Part shown: positions 33,505-41,871 of the stretch, piece after piece
Layout: each line of letters opens with the position of its first letter
How positions within the stretch are numbered: position 1 is the first letter of the stretch
Translations under genes and position numbers: made by a program
From: Blakeslea trispora
Lineage: Eukaryota > Mucoromycota > Mucoromycetes > Mucorales > Choanephoraceae
Direction of reading: 5' to 3'
Length of the DNA stretch: 41,871 nt
Assembly: GCA_025331445.1 (NCBI GenBank)
Contig: JAIWNE010000185.1
Location: 1 to 41,871, forward strand
The notes under the pieces: model-generated
What the model was told of the DNA's origin: nothing
Seen by the model: the letters and a program-made list of their open reading frames with translations, nothing else
Database searches by the model: none

Positions 33505-33585
33505 AGAGCCCAGCAAGATTCGAACTTACGTTTTTCTGGTAAAAGGTTAACGTGTTGACCAATAAGCCAACAATACCTCTAGCCA
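33505..33585 (-). tRNA. tRNA-like sequence (Lys TTT-like pseudo-tRNA), minus strand
   Basis: On the minus strand, TTGGCTTATTGGTCAA fits an A box. GTAAG-TTCGAAT-CTTGC forms a full T arm with one wobble pair. A T-rich run (TATTTTTATTTTTT) follows. A CTTTTAC loop would give anticodon TTT, but its stem is mismatched and the acceptor ends do not pair. It is probably a pseudo-tRNA or SINE head. It faces inward from the right end of Merlin, opposite to the tRNA-like sequence at 31485. Confidence 0.4.
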
Positions 33586-33766
33586 AGTATTATTGCTAAA
33601 TAATTTACATGGCAGGATTGCAAATTTTTTAAGAAATTATTTATAGTCAGCCAATGATGTTTGAGGGTCAGCAATTGTTGCAAATTGATGCTAGTACATC
33701 TAGCAGTCTGTACAAAAAGTTATATGCATTTTTACCACTTTCAAAAAATCCGGGGATGTTCTTACA

Positions 33767-34477
33767 CAGCTCCTCGAAGAGAGACGCATGCTAAAAAAAA
33801 GTAGTGGCGTTAGATACTCTATCCTTTTTGAGCTACCATATTACTCATACAGCACACTGGCAATCGAACCTATGCATGTTTTATATCTCGGTGTTGCTAA
33901 GAAGGCGCTCAAGACAATGTTACCAGAAGGTGCTTTTCTGGAGATCAAAAGGATTATGCAAGAATACCTTGACTTCGATCCTGATGCTTCCTGTGCCCCT
34001 ATGGCTAAGAAAATTGTAAAAGAAGGTTTACCTTTCGTAAAAGCAGTTGAATACAAAGAATTCATGACCTCTGTTGCCGAACATGTCCTCTCACCTCCTC
34101 TTCTGAATGCCTCTGATTATAACCTAATCATGCATCTCATCAACGCACTCTGACTACTCAATTGCAACGTCATAAAGAAAACCGATGTTAAAGTTGCCCA
34201 CAACCATTTGCTTGCTTTCGCTCGGGGATTCGAACAACGTTTTGGTTCTTTAGCTGTGACTCCAAACTTCCACTTTATGCTTCATCTTCGTGAATGCATA
34301 TATAAGTTTGGTCCTATTTCTTGCTTTTGGGCGTTTGGTTTCGAAAGAAACAACCCATTCATCAAAAACATCAACACAAATCATAAGCCAGGCTTCGAAA
34401 AAACATACATGCATCGAATGCAATCCATTATCTTTGCCGATGATTTTGATTCAGTTGCTCACTATATCGCACGCTAG
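33767..34477 (+). pseudogene. Tnp2-like transposase fragment of element E
   Basis: It starts at the Merlin junction inside the coding sequence (QLLEERRML) and stays in one frame to TAG at 34477, except for one TGA at 34151-34153. Family motifs are SGVRYSILFELPYYS, IEPMHVLYLGVAKKALK (the conserved His-containing motif), TPNFHFMLHLREC and FGFERNN. The catalytic Asp positions lie in the missing 5' half. Like the A copy, it ends where the element B protein would run on into the C-terminal domain. Confidence 0.8.
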
Positions 34478-34918
34478 ATATTCCTCTGTTCTCTCTCTCT
34501 CTTCTGTTTCTTTGTTCTCTTTTTTTCCTTATCTATAATTTTTTATATTAGTCTTCATATTTTGTAACTTCAATAAATTGATGTTGTTTAAAGAAACTTG
34601 TCTTGTGAATATTTCTGTCTTTTAATTGATGTTGAGAAAAGTCTGATGCCTGGATGACTGACCTAAAGAGTAAAGGTTTGTAAACTAGATTGTAAAAAAG
34701 ATGTCATGTCGCAAGTGATTAGCGTCTAAAGTCGCGTAAAAATATTGAGTAAAAAAAAAGAAAGAAATGTCGGATGTGATTTTTTCCCATGTTTGAAAGT
34801 CCTCAGGTAAGCTAAATTCGGAAAAGACTTCCTTTTTTAGCGGCTGCTTTTCAAATCAATTTAAAAAATGGTTACTCAAGTCTCTTTCTTTTCTCTTTTT
34901 ATTGCACAAATATCTAAA
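34478..34918. other. Spacer between split transposase genes of E
   Basis: It has TTCAATAAATTG (about 34570) as a likely polyadenylation signal, then AT-rich sequence and a pyrimidine-rich run before the next start. An in-frame upstream ATG at 34868 would lengthen the following protein by 17 residues. Confidence 0.45.
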
Positions 34919-35629
34919 ATGGAACAAACAAACGAAACACATCACAACTTTACAATTTTACCTTTCGGATCAGACATCTCTCTTCATAGAGAAGACATTT
35001 ATCAGTTTGCCGAAAAAGATAGTGATCCAATGGGTCATGAGCAGCTGCAGGAGGATGGCAATGTTATGCTTTCTTTAGCCAGGAGAGAATAGAGAAAGCT
35101 AAGCCAGGAGGATTTTCATTGCCTAGAAGCTTATTATCATAGACGATATGAATCACATCTTGTTGTAGACAATATAGTGCAAAAAATCAAAAAGATCAAA
35201 GTACTAGGAGATGTGTACAAGTCGCGCTTGACAGGTCGAGGTTGAGGGTCTCAAATCTATGCCTACCGACCTGATGATTATGAAAACGATGACTTGGAAG
35301 GAGTAGTGAATACTGAAGGCCAAGAGCACTTGCGCGCAGGAACTATTGAATACTTTTTCTTTCATGAGACAAAGTGTCATGAAGATGGTGATTACTTTCC
35401 AACTAACCATTGCTTTGCTTTTGTTAGTTGGTACAAAAATCCTCGAGTCGGTGTGGATAGCATTACATCAGGCACAAGTGAGAGAAACAAGCCTTTTCGC
35501 AACGAGTATGAGGCTAAAAGCTCATACAGCATCTTGCCTGTACACAAGTTGTATGCGCGTGCACATATTCGTCGCAGTATCAACGACAGTCTCATTATTG
35601 CGCTTCAATTAACAAGAAGCCTTGCATAA
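34919..35629 (+). pseudogene. Separate C-terminal domain gene of the Tnp2-like transposase, element E
   Basis: It opens MEQTNETHHNF and then LPFGSDISLHRE, DPMGHEQLQEDG, EHLRAGTIEYFFFHET, HCFAFVSWYKNPRVGV and SSYSILPVHKLY, closely matching 12178-12893. The frame is continuous over 237 codons but for TAG at 35090-35092 and TGA at 35243-35245. It ends 70 bp from the convergent partner gene, the same spacing as in A. The intact length of about 237-239 aa in two diverged copies supports a real, separate gene in A-type elements. Function is unknown. Confidence 0.75.
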
Positions 35630-35699
35630 GAAAATAAACATTTTTTTTGGTTTTAATTTTTTTTACTCTTCTATTTATTTATTTGAAACAAAAAAAAAA

Positions 35700-36852
35700 C
35701 TATACAAGTGTATGATCGATAGCCCATGCAGGTAGTTTTCGCAACTTCTTGGGATATCTTGCATGAACAACTTTGACTACACGTGAGCCTACTCTAGTCG
35801 GCACAAAGCTGTTATTCATTCTTCGGTTGTTAGCAGTGCGCAGTTCGTCGAGTTTGTAGAAGAAGTCAGTGCACTTGACTATGGTGTTAAAAAAAAGTTA
35901 TTCTTTTGCTCGTATGTATTAGTTTTGGCTATAGCATACCTGCTGCTTTCTGTAATGAGGCACTTTCTTGGCTCTCAGCAACGTGCCTTCTTCATCGTAC
36001 TCGTCTTCTTGGTCTGATAACATTTCACTTGTCAAGACTTGCTGGCACTCTTCGTGTGTACCAAAGACATTGGCCAACTCTTCCTTAACTCATTGTAGGC
36101 AGTTCTTCGTCTTGACAAGAGCTATAATAATATTTCGAGCATTTCAGTTAGCAACAGAACATGAAATATTACTTCATACAGTCTCAACTTACATGCGATT
36201 TACGAGTCTGCCAATTGTTTTTCTTTTTTTGCTGATCTTGCTGTTCCATACTCAACGTCTTGTTTTCCTCGCTTTGTTTTTGGCTGAGGTACTGTCTCCA
36301 AAGAACATACTTGATGTATTTGATGGCATCGTTAGTAGGCTAAACATAGTTCGATGTTATATATTGAAATCGAGTGTTGGTCAAAGTGTTCTTGATGATT
36401 TGCACCACATGGAAGCCATTCTCGGGACTCTTGATTAGCGTCTCTTCAAGGTTCCAAGTAGCACCCTTCAACTGCTTTTCTTGTTCCTCTAACACAACAA
36501 GCTAAAACAACAATTAGAGATTGATTTTGTTGAGATCATACACGTTGATACTAACACGAATTTGCTCCAGCTCTTTCTTAGATCCAGGAAAACCTTCATT
36601 CACTTCATCTGTTGGCTTGTTATTGAGTCTTGTCTTTATCTCTTCGTGAGCAGTAGTGAGATGATTGATTAAAATTGTATGCTCTTCTAGTGCTTTGTTG
36701 GCTTGCTCGAGACCTTTCAATGCTTCTTCAAGCTTGCGCTCCAAAGCGGACGTGTTTGAGCGGGGAGTGGGAATAGAACGACGAGAGCCAGGTCCAACAG
36801 TAGGAATTGATCTACCATTGGCGTTGGAAGAGGGAGTAGCGTTGTAGGACAT
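35700..36852 (-). pseudogene. Convergent partner gene of element E, decayed
   Basis: It starts MSYNATPSSNANGRSIPTVG; the RSIPTVG and SRRSIPTPRSN motifs match A and B. A coiled-coil-like segment follows (LERKLEEALKGLEQANKALEE), then GFPGSKKELEQIRVS up to an intron (donor near 36540). Later parts include WNLEETLIKSPENGFHVV, a Gln/Lys-rich stretch, FFYKLDELRTANNRR, and the terminal LPAWAIDHTLV before TAG at 35700. An in-frame stop near 36340 breaks it. A TATA-like TATAAAG lies near 36913. It is homologous in plan to the intact gene at 21296. Confidence 0.65.
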
Positions 36853-37079
36853 AATAAGGTTTTATAGAAAATACTATGAAAAAAAATGAATAAAACGGTC
36901 AGCTACAAGGTCTTTATACTTGTAGCATCTAGTCTGTTTGTCTTCTTTGGGTAAAAAATCGGAATTAGAATAATACAAGTCCTGAGCGTTGATTGGAACA
37001 GGCCAAGAAAAAAAATGTGAAACCAATAAAATTTTGTGTGTTCCTTTTTTTTCTCTTTATTTCCTTTTCTTTATCTTCT

Positions 37080-37620
37080 CTTCTCTCAGTGGTTTCAGGT
37101 TTGTATTTCACAAAAAGAAAAGAGCTAATACTAATATAAGTCAACTTCTGTTTAAAGTAGCCTCAAGCAATCAGCTAGTGTTATTATAGTACATGATGCT
37201 AGACAGGTAAACACCTTGCTTAGTTGTAAGAGCATCACTAACATTTATCTGCTGAAATCTTGTAGTGTATTGATTAGTTCTGCGTCTACGACTATTGTAA
37301 ATAAGCTGACAAACCCCAACATAGGTTACTGAGTAAGTAAAAGGTTTTGATAAGCTTATTTAGTCGCTAACTTTGAGTTGATTCTATCTACTAGATAATC
37401 TGTTCTGTATATCTGTAAAGGCCAAATCTCAAAGCATCCAAAGGTGAGTTTTTTTGTTTATTTACCATATAATAAGCTGGTTCTAATCCCTTTATTTTAT
37501 GCTATTTTAATAGTAATCTGTTTGCTTATGACAAGAACCAAGCCGCTTTTGTGCTATTTTGCCTTTCTGTAGCTGTTGTGACAAGTATTTAGTGACAAGA
37601 AGTGTATATCAGAGGTAAGT
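37080..37620 (+). other. Exon-like blocks with splice signals (right arm of E)
   Basis: Donor-like CAGGTAAACACC (about 37207), GAGTAAGTAAAAGG (about 37332), AAAGGTGAGTTT (about 37441) and GAGGTAAGTAAA (about 37614) are spaced roughly 110-170 bp apart. No open frame joins the blocks. The layout resembles A (14330-14885). Confidence 0.35.
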
Positions 37621-38274
37621 AAAAATTCTCAAGACTGCAATACGTTTGGCCAGTAAAGAGGCCAAAGTGAGCATGGGAACCTGGTACGTTCAATATAGAA
37701 TAAGCCAATGGTGCGACGTATAGAGTACGCCCAATATATAGTATATAGTAATATTTGCAATAAATAAACCAATAATATAAAAGAATACAAAAAACGTTTT
37801 CCGTATTATATTTTAACCTTATACCAAAAGAGTAATGATACAAGGCGTAGCAGCCAATAAACAAAAGCAATATATACCAAATAAAGAACACATCTTTAAA
37901 CCAAGGTCGAATAGCAAAGAAGTGTATTTGTAGCATTCGTTAATAATGTAACATAAAAGAGCCTATGGGAATGAAACAGTGTAAACACCGAACTTTTCTT
38001 TAGAGCCAATGACATGCTACACGTTTCAAGCAAAAGAGCAAATAGGATCAAGGTATAGACCTGTAATGTTGGTTGAAAGTTAAAGATCAGAGGCCGAAAG
38101 GTATGTTTTTTGCCAGCCTAAAGAAAGGTACATTTCACGGAAGTTAAGGCCTGAAAGGTATAATTTTTGTCTGCTTAAAAAATTATACATTTCACGCAAC
38201 ATTGAGGCCTGAAAGGTATAATTTCGCTTAAATATACACCTTGTCACATTAATGTATAAATTTTATTTGTAGTG
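37613..38274. repeat. Right arm of E with CCAAT boxes and subterminal repeats
   Basis: It is homologous to 14882-15555. CCAAT starts at 37705, 37769, 37854 and 38006 (spacings 64, 85, 152, against 62, 85, 163 in A). The subterminal word is GGTATAATTTTT with ATACATTTCACGCAAC, and AGGCCTGAAAGGTAT on the other side. Only the constant half resembles A and copy 0. Confidence 0.7.
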
Positions 38275-38276
38275 GT

Positions 38277-39071
38277 CACTACACCTAACCCGAGTCGGAC
38301 GCACGTCGGACACGTGCGGCTAACATGGGCTTATTTTTTCGACTTTTGATTTTGACTATGAAAGTTGCTGTTTTTTTTGGCAGAAATGTAGATGTATTTT
38401 CTAGCCTTCCAAAACTTTTTACAGATTTAGAATTTGATGCATATTCATAAAGTTATTACCATTTACATTTCATCTATCATTTCACTGCTTAAAGAAATTT
38501 CGCTCTTTGAATTTTTTTTGGCAGTGATTTTCTCTCTGCTTGAGATTTTACAGCAACTTGATTTCCTTAATGCTGAGGAGTTTAAATTGACTTGTCATTT
38601 TTTCTTCAAAAAATATCAAGACCTGAAAAATCACTGCTAAAAAAATTGAAAAATACTTTCGGAAATGAGACATTTAAAAATTGAGAATGAGGCTCACAAA
38701 ATTATTGGGAAACTCTTTTGAAGGTGTGCAAAAATAACACTCAAAAAAAAAAAGACACTCAAAAAAATAAAAAAAAAAAGATACCCAAAAAAAAAGATAC
38801 CCAAAAAAAAAAGAAAGACACTCAAAAAAACACAGCAAAAAAAAAAGATGCTGAAAAGAAAAAGAGATTCTGAATAAACATTTAACGATTGCTCAAAGAT
38901 GGATAGTTTGAAAAGCCTAAAGTTGTCAATATAAAGACGTAGACAACATACAAACATAATTTAATCCTTATACTGGACCTTGTCAAAGTTACTCGTATCA
39001 AAGGTTTATTTTTGAAATACAATACAAAAACGCTAATCCCTTTCATGATTCATAAATAAAGTAAAGCCAGA
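38277..39071 (+). mobile_element. Left end of a second B-type CACTA-like element (D), interrupted by repeat F
   Basis: It begins CACTACACCTAACCC 2 bp (GT) after the end of E. The subterminal word GGACGCACGTCGGACACGTG is nearly the same as in C. The body matches B and C, including LDFLNAEEF-like codons and the A-rich Lys tract (38735-38870). Homology to C stops at GTAAAGCCA (about 39069), where repeat F begins. Confidence 0.75.
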
Positions 39072-41871
39072 CACCACGGCTTAAAAGATGTTGAAATTAC
39101 ATTATTTTTTGTCAGATTCTGACACGTAAACCTTGAAATTCAATTAAGGCGGTTTAAGGTTTTTTAAGCAATCTGACATGATATTTTGTCAGATTCTGAC
39201 ATTTTTTGTTGAAAGGCAAAACCCTTTCGCGAATCACTTTAAATAGAAGTTGTTTATGGTCGAATTATATCTAACTTAGGTCTCAAAGGGGAGTTATAGT
39301 GACAAATGGCCTTTAGAGTATATAGTAATGATGATTTAACAAGTTTTAGAAGTATAAGCAATAAATGGGCTAATCGTATCGCTTTAATCTTCGGATAAGC
39401 TTGACATATGATTGGATTATTTAAGTATTATGGGCAAATTGAGCTTCTTTGATTTTATTAATTTGAATCAATATATGCTATATATGTGTTTTTCTTTAGG
39501 CTGATTTGTAGCTCAGATGTCCTTTTTTGTGATAGGGATGCTGCATCGGGTGTACTCAGATAGATTGGCATGCTTGGCTTTGATATAGGTACCTTTTGGA
39601 ATCATAAGAAGCAGTATAGGAAGCAGAAATAGGATAATTTTCATGACTAGAGCCTTCAGTAAGCACATTAATCGCTTTGCAGTAGCTGCGCTTGGAAAAA
39701 TATACAGCCTTAACCGAGAGTGATTTTTTTCGTAATTATTTCTTTTTCTTGACAGTCAACTTGAAGCAACATGCAAGGTCATGAGCAACACCAACTAAGA
39801 GATCACTAGTAACCAGTATACCCAAGAGTCAGAAACAATAGAGGAAGAAAGTGAATAGCATAAAAAGTCTAAAAAAACGAAAGAAAATAAAGATGAGACG
39901 CGATCCTTTACGCATGTACTTTGTCATCAGCATGTTGTGTCCTTTAGTTGTGATTAGGTACCTCATGAGTTCAGCCAGCAGTGAGAGCAATAGCCAGCAA
40001 TTAACAGTCGATAAAGAAAGTTCATTTGGTATGACAGCCAGGTAAAAATATTCTGGAAGCGGTATTTCACTTGTCACGAAAGAGATTCAAAGCGATGAAG
40101 CCACCTCATCGGGGATGGAGCTCACATGTAAGCATGAGCAAAGGCGAGAAGACACAAAAAGAAGAAAAGCACCAGCAGTAAAGTTGGAAGGAACCCCAAG
40201 TTCAACCAAAAAGAGGTTCTTCAACCTTTGAAAGCATAGACCTCAGTAGTGGATAGAGAATAAGTAGATAGAGATTATTTTTTGAAGATGAGGTAGAGAG
40301 ATGGCGACATGAGAAGAGACCAAGTACCTGAACGACGGTATATCAGAGAGAAGAAGTATCTCTTGAATTTAGGACAATGACCAGTGGCAATAGTTAGAGA
40401 GAAAGATCACATGAGCACATAAGAAAGAAGGTAGACATGAACAAATCAGACATAGGATGGAAGCATAGTAGGCAATTGGATGTGTGTTTGTTAAAAGGCT
40501 TCAAGGCAATGACTACAAACAGAGCAAGTTAGTAAATACGATGCAAAGAATAAGATAGACAAACAAATGGAGAAACCGAAAGACCTAAGGCAAGAGCAAT
40601 TTGAAAGAGAGGCATCAATTTAGATAGGCAGCATAAATGGAGGTGGTATTCAAATATCAGTCAAAGAAGTATAAGTTTGAGAAACATGTAGAGAACAGGC
40701 AGTTTGGATCAAAAAGTCATGGATGAGATGGTAAAAAGTAGTGCAGAAGAAGGTGACATGGATAAAGGATTGTCAATTAGGGCTTATGATGAGTGTTTAT
40801 ATAAATGTATATAAAGTTGATGATAAACAGATATATACGGAAGAAGAGTTGAAGGATTCAAAGAAATAGAAGAGAAGCGTAGTCGAGTTATTGAGATATC
40901 GTCATGATAAGGTGATATACATGTAGCTGTTGTAAAACAAAAGAGTCAGTGATGTTGATGGATTATATGATATTTATAATAAAAAAAAGAGATAAAAGTG
41001 CTTCCTTTTGCTGTGCATTTAATGAAACAAAAAGAGAGAAAAAGAAAATGGGGGATTGAAAAAAAAAAGGCCAGTATATATGAGAAATATGGCAGTGATG
41101 GGAAGAAAGTATGATTTCATTGACAGATTCAAGCTAAAATTGTACTGAAAAGGAAAATGTCTTGGATTGCATAAACAGATCTTATTAGTGATCAATTAAA
41201 GGAACGCTTTTGTAAAGGGGATCCTAAAGAAACACCAAAGTAGAATCTATAAAAAGTTGATAGCAAAGCGTCAAGCTGTCTCAAAATTATATATGTACAT
41301 GCATGAACCATTTTGTAACATACAAGTAACTAGCTTAAAAATAAAATGTATCAACAGCAACCCTTTTATATAGTGTCGCTCTTGTTAGAGATGTAATAGA
41401 CTATAATAATAATATGGCACATCAGAAGCCAAATGTAATAAGATCATTCATATATTGTAAAGGCTCATTGACACAAATACTTCTTATGACACCCTTTGAA
41501 TCCATTTATTGATAACATTGACCATAAGTATTGAAATCTGTTGATGATATCTCTTACGATGGAAATGTGCAATTATCAATTGTTCCTATAAAAGAAGTGA
41601 ATGGATTAGTCATTTAAAGCCTAAAATTGATCCTTCTGTTCCTCTTTCATGACTTCTCAACTAAGCATTCTAATTCACCATCAAGTCAAATACCTAATTT
41701 AGAGTATTTGAAGGTTTTGTCTACATAATTGATTTGCCTGGTCTCAAGATTGACTTCCAATGTTTAAAACTAGCAGTTCTTAAAAGTGATAATGAAACAT
41801 TCCATCCTTATTTAGTGAGAGTCATTAGCTGAGGATAAGATAGTGATTCAGTAGTGATTGTTATTACTTTC
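39072..41871. mobile_element. Repeat F, copy 2 (runs off the window)
   Basis: It begins CACCACGGC like copy 1 and follows it collinearly to the window end, which corresponds to about 4325 in copy 1. Differences are mainly transitions and 1-nt indels in A/T runs, so no reading frame is conserved. It is inserted in the left arm of element D. The right end is outside the window. Confidence 0.7.

Larger units (their letters stand above)
31254..33766 (+). mobile_element. Merlin-type DNA transposon
   Basis: Inverted ends of about 32 bp with two mismatches begin TGTAAGAACATCCCCGG (31254) and end in its complement CCGGGGATGTTCTTACA (33766). The 2513-bp element holds one transposase gene of the IS1595/ISXO2-like family, which defines the eukaryotic Merlin superfamily. 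Merlin insertions normally make an 8-9 bp duplication. The flanks here differ: a gypsy RT fragment on the left and a Tnp2 fragment on the right. So the present position is not a simple insertion. Confidence 0.85.
33767..38274 (+). mobile_element. Right part of a second A-type CACTA-like element (E), left side lost at Merlin
   Basis: It has the same order as A: Tnp2 second half, separate C-terminal gene, convergent partner gene, exon-like blocks, CCAAT boxes and subterminal repeats, ending in TTTGTAGTG at 38274. It begins at the Merlin terminus inside the Tnp2 coding region. The sequence has diverged clearly from A, so this is an independent lineage and not a recent duplicate. Confidence 0.8.

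Noticed and set aside
38735..38870. Lysine-rich protein coded by A-rich repeats in the left arms
   Set aside because: The tract differs in length and frame among B, C and D; it looks like low-complexity DNA.

Overview
The window looks like repeat-dense nuclear DNA of an early-diverging fungus, most likely Mucoromycota/Mucorales. This is inferred from AT-rich sequence, many introns of about 50-67 bp with GTAAGT donors, TATA boxes close to start codons, and the mix of transposon proteins. I see no convincing host gene. Nearly all of the window is transposable elements, often nested, and most of their genes are broken.

Main layout. (1) 1-723 is the right end of a CACTA-like element (copy 0). 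(2) 1063-15555 is element A, with CACTACAG/CTGTAGTG ends, a decayed Tnp2-type transposase, a separate gene for its C-terminal domain, and a convergent partner gene. Two other elements sit inside A: a 3.9-kb non-coding repeat F (1526-5393) and a Tc1/mariner-like element with TA target duplication (6204-8873). (3) 15558-23877 is element B, a second CACTA-like element with an almost intact Tnp2 (two 1-nt frameshifts) and an intact 289-aa convergent partner gene. A and B are separated by only 2 bp, and the pair together is flanked by CTG on both sides. (4) 23878-24961 is unassigned sequence. (5) 24962-27947 is element C, a non-autonomous B-type derivative without the genes. (6) 28185-31253 is a Ty3/gypsy pol fragment on the minus strand. 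(7) 31254-33766 is a Merlin (IS1595/ISXO2-like) element with 32-bp inverted ends. (8) 33767-38274 is the right half of a second A-type element (E). (9) 38277-39071 is the left end of a second B-type element (D), again 2 bp from its A-type neighbour. (10) 39072-41871 is a second copy of repeat F, inserted in D.

How the parts work together: A-, B- and E-type elements share a plan. A rightward multi-exon Tnp2 gene with a TATA box faces a leftward partner gene encoding a basic/acidic protein. The right arm holds exon-like blocks with splice signals but no frame, then spaced CCAAT boxes, then subterminal repeats, then TGTAGTG. Subterminal repeat words match at the two ends of A and of B, but differ between copies. 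By analogy with plant En/Spm this would be the address read by the element's own binding protein. The most interesting signal is the recurrent A-B tandem, which may be a composite 'twin' CACTA transposon of about 23 kb.
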